A DNA stretch of 58,908 bases, from assembly GCA_964409225.1 (NCBI GenBank), contig CAYPCM010000003.1, forward strand, positions 1 through 58,908, read 5' to 3'. Source of the stretch: JACPXH01 sp964409225. Its GTDB lineage: Bacteria; Patescibacteriota; Minisyncoccia; JACPXH01. Positions within the stretch are counted from its first letter, which is position 1; each line of letters opens with the position of its first letter. The notes under the pieces were generated by a model. The model searched no databases and had not been told where the DNA came from. It saw only the letters and a list, made by a program, of their open reading frames with translations. Below are positions 1 through 7,531 of this stretch, piece by piece. Made by a program: the position numbers and the translations under genes.

Positions 1-139
1 CCGCGGTCTCAACCACCGCGCGCAGTTGTTCATTGTCAGAAACGTTGAACTGGCCTACAGCCCAGTGTTCGACGAGGGCGCGCTGGAGGATCGAACGAAA
101 GTCCATCGTATCGTTAGCGGTCATGACAGAAGGTTTCAT
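1..139 (-). CDS. fba: Class II fructose-bisphosphate aldolase, N-terminal part (runs off left edge)
   Basis: Only the first 46 codons are inside the window. After a short leader the protein reads WAVGQFNVSDNEQLRAV, the typical opening of class II (zinc) fructose-1,6-bisphosphate aldolases, in which the first strand carries a GQFN motif. The enzyme cleaves or forms fructose 1,6-bisphosphate in the cytoplasm. The start at 139 shares an ATGA with the stop of the upstream PfkB gene and has a GAGG about five bases before it; a second ATG at 124 is possible. The zinc ligands and the rest of the barrel lie outside the window, so the family call rests on the N-terminus and on the neighbouring glycolytic and pentose phosphate genes. 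Confidence 0.72.
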   Translation of the reverse strand, partial: MKPSVMTANDTMDFRSILQRALVEHWAVGQFNVSDNEQLRAVVETA

Positions 140-1128
140 ATCGGCCTCGGTTCGTAGTCAGCCGGGGCGGTCTTCAAATACGCTTCCAGCTTCTCCCGCG
201 TCAGCAGCCCCCCGCGCGCGCCCACCTGCTGCACCACTGACATTGAATTAATGGGTCCCCACTTAAGAGCGGTCCGCACGTCAAACCCAAAACAGAGCGC
301 AACTGCAAAAGTGGACGAAAAGGCATCGCCAGCGCCCGTGCGCTCGTACGGGGGCTTGGGGTCCGGATAGGCGCGCATGAAGAGCGCCTCTTTGCCGTCA
401 AAAGCATAAGCGCCTTTGATGCCGTCGGTGATGACCACAATCTTGGGGCCAAGATCGTGCATGGCGAAAAGAAGCTTCTTTTTGTCCTGCTCTTCGGTGC
501 GCAGGATCTTGCGCGCTTCGCCGGTGTTACAGAAAAACACATCCGCGCGCTCATAGATGCGCTGAAGTCGTTCGCGGCCAAACTTCATCTGGAAAGTGCC
601 CGGCTGGAACGCGAGCTTTACCGCCGGACGCTTCTCGAGATAGTCAATGATGGCTTCGTGGTACGGCAGCGAGTATTCGCCTAAGGACGAAAGATACACC
701 CAGCCCGGATCGTTAATGTCTGGCAGCGCATACGGAAAGTCCTCGTGCTTCACCAAAATGGTGCGATCGTCTTCATACCACAAAACGTAGTGATAATTGG
801 TTTTGTGGTCTTGGTGGACGCGCACGAATTCCGCTGACACGCTTTCAACCTTCAACGCCTCAAGGCACTCGGTGCCAAAATAATCGCCGCCCACGTCCGA
901 AACCAGCGCGCTCTTGAGCCCCAGCCGTGAAGCGCTCACCGCGGCGTTGGGGCTATTGCCCACAGCCGGCACGATCGTAACCGACTCGTACGGAATCTTG
1001 TCGGTAAAGGCCATGCAGATTTCGCACTTCTCGCGATTGATTGTGCAGTGCACCGACGCTTCTTTCAAACGGATGAAGGCGTCAGTGACCACGTCGCCGA
1101 TGGCAAGGAAGTCGTATCGTTCGGCCAT
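136..1128 (-). CDS. PfkB-family carbohydrate kinase
   Basis: A 330-residue ribokinase/PfkB-fold sugar kinase. The signature GAGDAF with the catalytic aspartate is at residues 265-270, and an N-terminal glycine/asparagine substrate motif (GNSPNAA) is at about 57-63. It should phosphorylate a sugar or sugar phosphate with ATP in the cytoplasm; its place directly before the aldolase gene (ATGA overlap) suggests a phosphofructokinase-like role, but the substrate cannot be read from the sequence. An unusual insert holds three cysteines (C28, C35, C38) not needed in ordinary PfkB kinases. Upstream is a 159-base gap filled by a repeat. The start ATG at 1128 is the only good one. Confidence 0.88.
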   Translation of the reverse strand: MAERYDFLAIGDVVTDAFIRLKEASVHCTINREKCEICMAFTDKIPYESVTIVPAVGNSPNAAVSASRLGLKSALVSDVGGDYFGTECLEALKVESVSAEFVRVHQDHKTNYHYVLWYEDDRTILVKHEDFPYALPDINDPGWVYLSSLGEYSLPYHEAIIDYLEKRPAVKLAFQPGTFQMKFGRERLQRIYERADVFFCNTGEARKILRTEEQDKKKLLFAMHDLGPKIVVITDGIKGAYAFDGKEALFMRAYPDPKPPYERTGAGDAFSSTFAVALCFGFDVRTALKWGPINSMSVVQQVGARGGLLTREKLEAYLKTAPADYEPRPI

Positions 1129-1133
1129 ACTAC

Positions 1134-1278
1134 AATTTCTAATGGCTAATTGATCTAATTTCTAATCAAATCCCAACGCTCAAATAACCAAAACCCTTTA
1201 CGATCTGGGATTTTCGACATTGGTCATTAGGATTTCTTTAGGTCAATCAGGAATTAGACATTAGACATTCGGATTTCT
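1134..1278. repeat. Dispersed TCTAATTTCTAAT-type palindromic repeat, copy 1
   Basis: This fills the gap between the PfkB and transketolase B genes. It is built from alternating pieces of the kinds AATTTCTAAT, GACATTGGTCATTAGG and ATTAGACATTCGG, whose two ends are roughly inverted relative to each other. The same vocabulary recurs at 57479-57596. No gene or tRNA is seen in it. Confidence 0.7.
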
Positions 1279-1287
1279 CATCTTCGG

Positions 1288-2289
1288 CTACTTGCGTGCA
1301 ATGACTCGCTTCACCGCCTCCTTGATACTCCCCACGCCCATCCCAAAATGCTCGACGAGTTCATTGGGATCGCCCGACTCGCCAAACCGATCCCGCACGC
1401 CGATGCGTTCGACCGGCACGGGATAGTGTTCTGCCAATACCTCGCACACGGCCGATCCCATGCCGCCATTGATCTGGTGTTCCTCAACGGTTACGACCGC
1501 TCCGGTGTCTTTGGCTGCCTTCACAATGGTTTCCGCATCGAGAGGTTTGATGGTGTGATTATTGATTACGGTGCATTCAACTCCTTTTCTCGAAAGTTCG
1601 TCTGCCGCCGCCAGCGCGTTCCATATCAGCGACCCGCAGGCCACAATTGCCGCGTCCTTGCCTTCCCTGAACATCTCGGCACGACCAACCTGAAACGGCG
1701 TTTCTTCAGTCGTAACCAGCGGTGTTTTCTCGCGCGCAAAGCGAATATAGACCGGACCTTCAAGCGACATTGCAGCAAACGTGGCCTTTTTGGCCTCAAT
1801 CGCGTCGCAGGGGGCGATGACGGTCATGCTCGGCATCACCCGCATGATCGCCATATCTTCAACCGCCTGGTGCGTAGCGCCATCCGGCCCCACTGAAATA
1901 CCCGCGTGCGCTCCGGCGATAATCACGTGCCGACCGTTGTAGGCGATAGTCGTGCGAATTTGCTCCCAGTTGCGACCCGGCGAAAACATGGCGTAAGACG
2001 AGATGTACGGAATTTTACCCATCGCCGCCATGCCGGACGCGACGGTGGCCAAATTTTGCTCCGCCACTCCGAGTTCAACATACCGCTCCGGAAATTTTTT
2101 CTGGAAGGGCTGCGTACGCGTGGATTCCGAAAGATCTGCGCACAGCGCTACCACGTTCGGGTTCGCGTCGCCCACAAGCAAGAGCCCGTCGCCGTAGCCA
2201 TCGCGGATCGGCTTTTGCTGGAGCTTGGTTTTATCTAATAGATCGGGAGCGAGTTTTGCGTTTGGGTTGAGCATAGTATGCGTAGTCAT
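1288..2289 (-). CDS. Transketolase, C-terminal subunit
   Basis: This 333-residue protein is the C-terminal half of a split transketolase (pyrimidine-binding plus C-terminal domains). The glutamate that activates thiamine diphosphate is E77 in VELGVAEQN, and HAGISVGPDGATHQAVED is the usual substrate and phosphate-site loop. It should pair with the 288-residue A subunit encoded upstream to move two-carbon units between ketoses and aldoses in the non-oxidative pentose phosphate pathway. The two subunit genes are separated by a membrane kinase gene, which is unusual. The start is uncertain: the ATG at 2289 lies inside the arm of a palindromic repeat, and MLNPN at 2274 is a good alternative outside it. 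Confidence 0.9.
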   Translation of the reverse strand: MTTHTMLNPNAKLAPDLLDKTKLQQKPIRDGYGDGLLLVGDANPNVVALCADLSESTRTQPFQKKFPERYVELGVAEQNLATVASGMAAMGKIPYISSYAMFSPGRNWEQIRTTIAYNGRHVIIAGAHAGISVGPDGATHQAVEDMAIMRVMPSMTVIAPCDAIEAKKATFAAMSLEGPVYIRFAREKTPLVTTEETPFQVGRAEMFREGKDAAIVACGSLIWNALAAADELSRKGVECTVINNHTIKPLDAETIVKAAKDTGAVVTVEEHQINGGMGSAVCEVLAEHYPVPVERIGVRDRFGESGDPNELVEHFGMGVGSIKEAVKRVIARK

Positions 2290-2364
2290 TGCGAGGAGTC
2301 CCGCCCAGCAGGACGACGAAGCAATCTCGAGATTGCCGCGCTCCCTTCGGTCGCTCGCAATGAC
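2285..2364. repeat. GTCATTGCGAG palindromic repeat
   Basis: This element of about 80 bp has perfect 11-bp inverted ends (GTCATTGCGAG at 2285-2295 and CTCGCAATGAC at 2354-2364) and an inner AGCAATCTCGAGATTGC palindrome. The left arm overlaps the first codons of transketolase B. I recognise this motif type from many environmental genomes, but I could not search for it. Confidence 0.8.
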
Positions 2365-2374
2365 GGAGTAAACT

Positions 2375-2986
2375 TCATAACAACGCTATCCCTACCTGCC
2401 CCACCAACCCCGCCACCACCGGAATCGCGAGGTTGTCGTCCAGGTATCTCGTGCTCATCTCGGCAATCGTGGCGGCTGCGGCCATAACCGGCGCCAGCCA
2501 AAACGTGGGCAAAAGCAGAAACCCGATGATAAGATCTACCGCAAACTCGGCTAAAGCCGCTTCCCAGTTTTTCTCCGGCCGCTCCGGCACGCGAAAACCC
2601 TCTTGGTTGTAACTCACAATGGCTGAAACCGAATCGCCGATTATTGCCATCAAAATTGCGGCATTGGCCACGCGCGGATCAAAAACAGCCAAAGCCACGG
2701 TCATGCCCAAAAAGAGGTGCACCGACGCGGCGACCGTGTGCCGCTCCTTCGCCCGCAGGACTCGTTGAAACGGCACGTGCCAACCCAGTTCCATCCGCGC
2801 AAATTCATAAAGCAAAATGAGCAGCACCAGCGCCACCATCCCAATGAGCGCCGCCTGCCTCGAGTATGTCGCTTCCACCTGCCAAAATGCGTACAGCACC
2901 CCGAAAGCAAGCAGGTGCAAAAGCTTACGGCTCCAAAAGTCGGGGGTTGGCTCTTTGGGTCCGAGTGTCGGAGAATCTTGCATCAT
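2375..2986 (-). CDS. Dolichol/polyprenol kinase-like integral membrane protein (SEC59/DGK1 type)
   Basis: A 203-residue membrane protein with about six hydrophobic segments. It contains a GDSVSAIVS segment near the middle and a late acidic-aromatic motif ending YLDDNLAIPVVAGLVG, the pattern of the CTP-dependent dolichol kinase / diacylglycerol kinase / phosphatidate cytidylyltransferase-like family. A plausible role is phosphorylation of polyprenol to feed the lipid carrier used by the many glycosyltransferases in this window; this is inferred from the family, not shown. It sits between the two transketolase subunit genes on the same strand. The start at 2986 has a second in-frame ATG three bases on. 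Confidence 0.7.
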   Translation of the reverse strand: MMQDSPTLGPKEPTPDFWSRKLLHLLAFGVLYAFWQVEATYSRQAALIGMVALVLLILLYEFARMELGWHVPFQRVLRAKERHTVAASVHLFLGMTVALAVFDPRVANAAILMAIIGDSVSAIVSYNQEGFRVPERPEKNWEAALAEFAVDLIIGFLLLPTFWLAPVMAAAATIAEMSTRYLDDNLAIPVVAGLVGQVGIALL

Positions 2987-3010
2987 ATTAGTTCCGTTTC
3001 CAAGACCAAC

Positions 3011-3877
3011 TTACTCATGTTCGCTCCGAATCTTTCCACCTAATGTCCGCAGCGCCACAAGAAACTTTTCTGCCTCCTCGGGCTTGGGCGGAATGCCGTG
3101 CCATTTGTAGTCAAACTCGATCTCCGGCACGCCCTTGCCCGGAATTGTATGCGCGATGATGCAAGTGGGCTTTTCAAAAATGGCCTTCGCTTCGTTCACC
3201 GCATCCACGATCTCGCGGAAATTGTGGCCGTCAATTTCCAACACATGCCAATTGAACGCTTCGTATTTCGCGCGCAGGGGCTCAAGCGGCATCACGTCTT
3301 CGGTCATGCCGTTTATCTGGATGTTGTTACGGTCAATAATCGAAGTCAAATTGTGCAATTTGTTGCGGCCCGCAAACATGACGCCTTCCCACGTGTTGCC
3401 GGCTTGGTGCTCGGCGTCTGACGTGAGGCAATAAATCCGAATCTGCTTTTTATCCATGGCCGCGGCCAGTGCCATGCCGGCGGCCTGCGACGTGCCGGAA
3501 CCAAGCGGACCAGAAGTTGTTTCAATACCGGGGAGTGATCCGCGGTGCGGATGGCCCTGCAAACGCGTGCCGAACTTGCGCAACGTCATCAGTTCTTCTT
3601 TTTGAAAATATCCGGCGTGCGCGAGGGTTACGTACTGAATGGGACAGATATGGCCGTTCGAAAGAATAAGACGATCGCGTTCCGGCCAGTCTGGATTTTT
3701 CGGGTCATGGTTCAAAATGTGAAAATACATGGCCGTAAAAATGTCAGCCATGCCCAAGGGCCCGGCGGTGTGGCCGGATTTCGCCTCGGCGAGCATGGCG
3801 ATCAGATCCTGGCGGATCGCATTCGCCTTCTCTTCGAGGAACTTTATCTTGTCGTCGTGGAGGTTTTCTTCGGGCAT
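3011..3877 (-). CDS. Transketolase, N-terminal subunit
   Basis: A 288-residue N-terminal half of a split transketolase, with the SGHTAGPLGMADI motif near the start and the thiamine diphosphate/Mg segment running from LTSDAEHQAG to DRNN. The usual GDGE is altered to SDAE, which keeps the metal-binding aspartate. I start it at MPEENLHDD (3877), which matches the normal family N-terminus. A longer frame opens at ATG 3958 and overlaps the rpe stop as ATGA, but its extra 27 residues are simply the translation of an intergenic repeat. It works with the B subunit at 1288-2289, and rpe and rpiB lie just upstream. Confidence 0.88.
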   Translation of the reverse strand: MPEENLHDDKIKFLEEKANAIRQDLIAMLAEAKSGHTAGPLGMADIFTAMYFHILNHDPKNPDWPERDRLILSNGHICPIQYVTLAHAGYFQKEELMTLRKFGTRLQGHPHRGSLPGIETTSGPLGSGTSQAAGMALAAAMDKKQIRIYCLTSDAEHQAGNTWEGVMFAGRNKLHNLTSIIDRNNIQINGMTEDVMPLEPLRAKYEAFNWHVLEIDGHNFREIVDAVNEAKAIFEKPTCIIAHTIPGKGVPEIEFDYKWHGIPPKPEEAEKFLVALRTLGGKIRSEHE

Positions 3878-3880
3878 AGC

Positions 3881-3992
3881 CAAAATTTTCAATTTTGAAT
3901 TTTTAATTTCCAATGAATAATGAATATTGAATGGTCGAATTTTGAAACATTCAGTCATTCGAGTTTGATTCGAAATTCAGAATTCAAAATTC
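3881..3992. repeat. AATTTTGAATT-type palindromic repeat between rpe and transketolase A
   Basis: An AT-rich element built from pieces such as AATTTTCAATTTTGAATT and AATTCAGAATTCAAAATTC, inverted between its two ends. It stands out against the GC-rich surroundings. It encodes the last eleven residues and the stop of rpe, and would also encode a 27-residue extension of transketolase A if the upstream ATG were used. Confidence 0.75.
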
Positions 3993-4647
3993 GCTCTCTC
4001 GCATCTTCTCGAAACGAGCGCAGCGCTTCTCCAAAATCCTCTGCCCCAAACAACGCCGATCCTGCTATAAGCCGCCCCGCGCCCGCAGCCACGACCTGAC
4101 GGGCGGTACCGACCCGGATGCCACCGTCTACGCTAATGATACCACTAGGCCATTTTTGGCGTAAGGAGACGATTTTGGGGATAACTGACTCATCGAATTT
4201 CTGACCCGCGAATCCGGGGTTAACCGACATGATGAGAACTGTATCAAGCTTGTCGAGATACGGTTCAACCGCCGAAATCGGGGTTTCGGGATTGAGGGCC
4301 AGCCCCACCTGTTTGCCGATCGCTTTCGTTGACTCGACCGTACGCTGCGCTTCGTCTGGCGAATCGAACGCTTCAATATGCCAAATCAAGCGCTCGGCTG
4401 GCGAATCAAACCAAGCGTTACGCACGTTTGGCTTGGCCACCACCATCAAGTGCGCTTCGATCTTGAGTTTCGTTTCGAGCTGGTGGAACAGAAGCGGATC
4501 CTGGATTGTCGTATTCGGCACGAACACGCCATCCATCACGTCCACGTGCAGCCACGCGCAATGCGGCTCGACGGTTTCGATTGCCGCCTTCAGTTCATCG
4601 AGGCTTTTCGGGATGACTGCGGGAATGATTTCGATTGCTTCTGCCAT
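3955..4647 (-). CDS. rpe: Ribulose-phosphate 3-epimerase
   Basis: A 230-residue TIM-barrel epimerase that interconverts ribulose 5-phosphate and xylulose 5-phosphate. Metal-binding residues of the family are visible: H34 and D36 in LHVDVMDGVFVPN, H66 in EAHLMV, and the aspartate of SVDGGI. NPGFAGQKF is the usual loop closing on the phosphate. The N-terminal strand reads IIPAVIPKSL instead of the common SPSILSADF, so the serine at the first site is replaced. The C-terminal tail ILNSEFRIKLE comes from the flanking repeat rather than from the family fold. Next genes are transketolase A and rpiB. Confidence 0.88.
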   Translation of the reverse strand: MAEAIEIIPAVIPKSLDELKAAIETVEPHCAWLHVDVMDGVFVPNTTIQDPLLFHQLETKLKIEAHLMVVAKPNVRNAWFDSPAERLIWHIEAFDSPDEAQRTVESTKAIGKQVGLALNPETPISAVEPYLDKLDTVLIMSVNPGFAGQKFDESVIPKIVSLRQKWPSGIISVDGGIRVGTARQVVAAGAGRLIAGSALFGAEDFGEALRSFREDARERILNSEFRIKLE

Positions 4648-4657
4648 GCATAGATGA

Positions 4658-4755
4658 CGTCATCCTGAACGAAGTGAAGGATCTCGCGCAATAATTGCTC
4701 CCGCCTTGAGATTCTTCGCTTCGGGACGCTGTGCGTCCCTTCGCTCAGAATGACG
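4658..4755. repeat. CGTCATCCTGAACGAAG-type palindromic repeat
   Basis: A 98-bp inverted-repeat element between rpe and rpiB. One arm reads CGTCATCCTGAACGAAG and the other, reversed, CGTCATTCTGAGCGAAG; both continue into GAAGGATCTC or GAAGAATCTC. One arm holds an internal small palindrome, GGGACGC...GCGTCCC. This motif type is widespread in bacteria, to my knowledge. Confidence 0.8.
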
Positions 4756-4760
4756 TGGCG

Positions 4761-5207
4761 CTAAGACTCAAACTCGGCTATCTTCTCCAGTCGCCGAATA
4801 TGACGCTCCTCGCCCGAAAACGGTGTTGCGAGCCATGCGTCCACCATTTTTTTCGCGTCTTCCTCCGAAAGCCAATCAGACGGAAGCGCGAGCACATTCG
4901 CGTCTTCATGCTCTCGCGACTGTTTCGCCACTGCTTCATTGAAGGCGAGTGCGGATTTCACGCCTTTGAATTTGTTCGCGACCATATCCACTCCGTGGCC
5001 AGACCCGCAAATTAAAATACCCCTATTTTCGCTGGGGTTTTCGGAAACCTTCGCCGCGACGTTCGCGGCGAAATCGACGTAGTCGTCGTTCGGATCTTCG
5101 ACCGTGTTCCCAAGATCTTCAACTTCAATACCGCACTCGGCCAGATGCGCCTTGAGCGATTCTTTCAACTTGAATCCGCGATGATCCGCGCCGAGAAAAA
5201 TTTGCAT
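4761..5207 (-). CDS. rpiB: Ribose-5-phosphate isomerase B (RpiB/LacA family)
   Basis: A 148-residue protein beginning MQIFLGADHRGFKLKESL, the typical RpiB opening with its GADHRG phosphate loop. It has the active-site cysteine in ICGSGHGVDM and a C-terminal HIRRLEKI basic segment. It should isomerise ribose 5-phosphate and ribulose 5-phosphate in the pentose phosphate pathway. I start at 5207 because this is where family similarity begins; the open frame continues upstream through a palindromic repeat to 5294, which I regard as non-genic. It belongs to the gap-rpiB-rpe-transketolase string. Confidence 0.9.
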   Translation of the reverse strand: MQIFLGADHRGFKLKESLKAHLAECGIEVEDLGNTVEDPNDDYVDFAANVAAKVSENPSENRGILICGSGHGVDMVANKFKGVKSALAFNEAVAKQSREHEDANVLALPSDWLSEEDAKKMVDAWLATPFSGEERHIRRLEKIAEFES

Positions 5208-5232
5208 AGCGAGAAACCAGAAACTGTCTTTG

Positions 5233-5308
5233 TGGGGCCCGAGTGATGTTGCCGAGCAAAGCGTCGCGCAGGCCGACACGTCTTTGCGAGGCAATATCCG
5301 AGGGACCC
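5233..5308. repeat. Palindromic repeat of about 76 bp upstream of rpiB
   Basis: The whole gap between gap and rpiB is an imperfect palindrome. GGGGCCCGAGTGATGTTGCC on one side faces GGGTCCCTCGGATATTGCC on the other strand, followed inward by CGAGCAAAGCGTC facing CGCAAAGACGTGTC. It could fold into one long hairpin in the mRNA between two genes. Confidence 0.7.
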
Positions 5309-5320
5309 ATTGACGACTCT

Positions 5321-6325
5321 TTAGTATTTTGCCGCTCGGATCACGTGTTCAACTAACGTCGTCGTGTACCCCCACTCGTTGTCGTACCACGCGAGGATCT
5401 TGACCAGATCGCCGTCCACAACCCGCGTGAATGAGAGGTCCGCGATCGATGCGTAGGGGTCTTTGATAATGTCGCTTGAGACGAGCGGCTCTTCGCTCAC
5501 CCGGAAGATGTTTTGCCAGCGTGGTTCCCCCGCTGCCTTGCGCAATAGGTCGTTTACCTCTTCGGCCGTTGTGGTACGGCCTGCGAGGAACGTGAGGTCG
5601 GCGATGGAGCCCGCCACCACCGGCACACGCAGCGAGATGCCGGTAAAAAGTTTGTCTAACTCCGTGAGCGCCTTGGCCACGGCTTCCGCCGCGCCGGTCG
5701 AAGAAGGCACGATGTTGACCGCCGCGGCGCGGCCGCGCAGAAAGTCATCGTCCTTGACCGAACCGTCCACCAAGTTCTGCGAGGCGGTATAGCCGTGCAC
5801 CGTGTTCAAGATCGCCTTTTTGACGCCTACGGTCTCCATCATAATGGCAGCCACGGGACTTGCGGCATTTGTGGTGCAAGAAGCATTACAGGTGATAGGG
5901 CCGGCGGCGAACTTGTCTTCGTTAATACCCACAAGCACAGTCGCCACCTCGCCCTTGGCCGGCGCCGAAATCACAACACGCTTCGCACCCGCCTCGAGGT
6001 GAAGCTTGGCTTTATCCGAGTGCGTAAATAAACCAGTTGATTCAACCACGACGTCAACACCCAAATCCTTCCACGGCAACGCCGCGGGATCTTTTTCTGC
6101 CAGCGCCTTAATACGTCTGCCGTCAACTATGAATGCGCCGTCCTCCACCGCAACTTCTCGTTCATAACGGCCATACACCGAATCGAACCGCAGCAAGTAC
6201 GCCAGGTTCTCGCACGAACCCAGATCGTTTACCGCGACCAACTCAATTTCAGGCCGCTCAAAGGCCTGCTTGAAAAAAGCGCGGCCGATTCTGCCGAAAC
6301 CGTTGATTGCAACTCGGATCGCCAT
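5321..6325 (-). CDS. gap: Glyceraldehyde-3-phosphate dehydrogenase
   Basis: A 334-residue GAPDH. The Rossmann motif INGFGRIGR is at the N-terminus, and the catalytic cysteine is in NASCTTNAASP. The second cysteine usually found four residues on (CTTNC) is alanine here. WYDNEWGY near the C-terminus is the family signature. It oxidises glyceraldehyde 3-phosphate to 1,3-bisphosphoglycerate. Position 32 onward reads NDLGSCENLAYLL; the aspartate after asparagine suggests NAD use, which is an inference. It is the first gene of the central carbon string, with a 224-base repeat-filled gap upstream. Confidence 0.95.
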   Translation of the reverse strand: MAIRVAINGFGRIGRAFFKQAFERPEIELVAVNDLGSCENLAYLLRFDSVYGRYEREVAVEDGAFIVDGRRIKALAEKDPAALPWKDLGVDVVVESTGLFTHSDKAKLHLEAGAKRVVISAPAKGEVATVLVGINEDKFAAGPITCNASCTTNAASPVAAIMMETVGVKKAILNTVHGYTASQNLVDGSVKDDDFLRGRAAAVNIVPSSTGAAEAVAKALTELDKLFTGISLRVPVVAGSIADLTFLAGRTTTAEEVNDLLRKAAGEPRWQNIFRVSEEPLVSSDIIKDPYASIADLSFTRVVDGDLVKILAWYDNEWGYTTTLVEHVIRAAKY

Positions 6326-6373
6326 ATAGAACGTTTACTTACTTCTGGAGCACTTCGCCCCTTCCAAGTCGCC

Positions 6374-6544
6374 GAATGCCAAATGTCAAAGCTCAAATGT
6401 CAACTTCTCGACTCGTCGCTCGGCAAGCTCGCGCCTCGCTCGAAGAATAATTTTAGTATTCGAGCAAGCGAGTCTCTCGATTCGACTCGAGATAGCCTTC
6501 ACGAGCGCGTCGAGAATTTGGCATTTGGATTTTGACATTTGAAC
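6374..6544. repeat. Large palindromic repeat upstream of gap
   Basis: The ends read GCCAAATGTCAAAGCTCAAATGTC on one side and, inverted, near-identical words on the other (TTTGGCATTTGG, TTTTGACATTTGAA). The centre holds CTCGACTCGTCGCTCGG, CGCTCGAAGAATAATTTTAG and further CTCGA words facing each other. The CGCTCGAAGAATAA word is shared with the element at 56187-56327. No gene or clear promoter is seen in it. Confidence 0.65.
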
Positions 6545-6549
6545 TTACG

Positions 6550-7515
6550 CTAATGTGGAAGCTTGTTCAAGTAACTGACCGTCGCCAACAAGGCCGCGAT
6601 CCCCTGCCCCACGGCAATGCCGATTTGTTTAAACGGAATATCGGTGACATCGCCAGCGGCGTAAAACCCGGGTAAATTGGTTTCGCCTATGCAGCTTGTT
6701 TTGATCTCGCCGAACTTATTTTTTTCGACTGCGGCCGGCGCAGAAGAACTGTTCGGTACCATGCCAATATGCACAAACACGCCCTCGGCTTCAATAGTTC
6801 TTGTTTCACCGCTTGCGTCTTTGTATTCAACGGCGCTGACGAATTTGTCGCCGATGATACCTGTGGTCTGCGCGCCGTAAATTATTTCGACATTCGGCAG
6901 TTTTACGAGTTTATCAATCAGCACCTGCTCGCCCTTGAACGCCGGGTTTTTATTGATCACGAACACTTTGGAGGCGATCCCTGAAAGCATGATAGCCGAT
7001 TCAAGAGCAGAGTTGCCGCCGCCTATCGTCACCACGGTTTTCTTGGGGAAAAGCGGGCCGTCGCAAACAGTGCAATAGGAAAGCCCTTTGGCGCGAAGTT
7101 CACGCTCGCCGGGCAAACCCAACTCACGAGGATGAACTCCGGTCGCAAAAATAACCGTTCGCGCCTGATACTGCTTTGCTTCGCCATCCTCGCGGGTTAC
7201 AACCTTATCGCCGGCCTTAAGCACGCCGTCGGCGCGAACGTTGACACTATAGTGACCTTCAGCTGGCTCGATAGAAACAACGTCTTCATCCAGTTTCATC
7301 CGGACACTGTTCTTCGCGAGGTGCTCGCGGAATTTTTCGGTCAGTTCAATGCCGTCCGTGTGCGGAAAGCCCGGATAGTTTTCGATCTCACCCGAGGTGG
7401 CAACTTCGCCGCCAAAATCTTTCGAAAGCAGAACAAAAGACAGATTCCGCCTCGCCGCATAGATAGATGCGGCAACGCCGGCGGCCGAACCCCCAATGAT
7501 GATAGTGTCGAACAT
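6550..7515 (-). CDS. trxB: Thioredoxin-reductase-like FAD flavoprotein
   Basis: A 321-residue two-domain FAD enzyme. It has an N-terminal GGSAAGVAAS FAD motif, a redox dithiol C148-T-V-C151 followed by DGP, a second dinucleotide motif GGGNSALESA, and the C-terminal GDVTDIPFKQIGIAVGQG that closes over FAD. This is the thioredoxin reductase layout. The NADPH-specificity motif HRRxxxR, expected about 18 residues after the second glycine motif, is missing; the segment reads VINKNPAFK. The electron donor may therefore not be NADPH. It is the last gene of the redox operon, just after a glutaredoxin gene, its likely partner. Confidence 0.88.
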   Translation of the reverse strand: MFDTIIIGGSAAGVAASIYAARRNLSFVLLSKDFGGEVATSGEIENYPGFPHTDGIELTEKFREHLAKNSVRMKLDEDVVSIEPAEGHYSVNVRADGVLKAGDKVVTREDGEAKQYQARTVIFATGVHPRELGLPGERELRAKGLSYCTVCDGPLFPKKTVVTIGGGNSALESAIMLSGIASKVFVINKNPAFKGEQVLIDKLVKLPNVEIIYGAQTTGIIGDKFVSAVEYKDASGETRTIEAEGVFVHIGMVPNSSSAPAAVEKNKFGEIKTSCIGETNLPGFYAAGDVTDIPFKQIGIAVGQGIAALLATVSYLNKLPH

Positions 7516-7531
7516 GTCTCGATATATCGAC

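Noticed and set aside
2285..2364. A CRISPR array or rho-independent terminator
   Set aside because: There are no evenly spaced direct repeats with spacers, and no U-run follows the hairpin. The element is one palindrome of a dispersed type.
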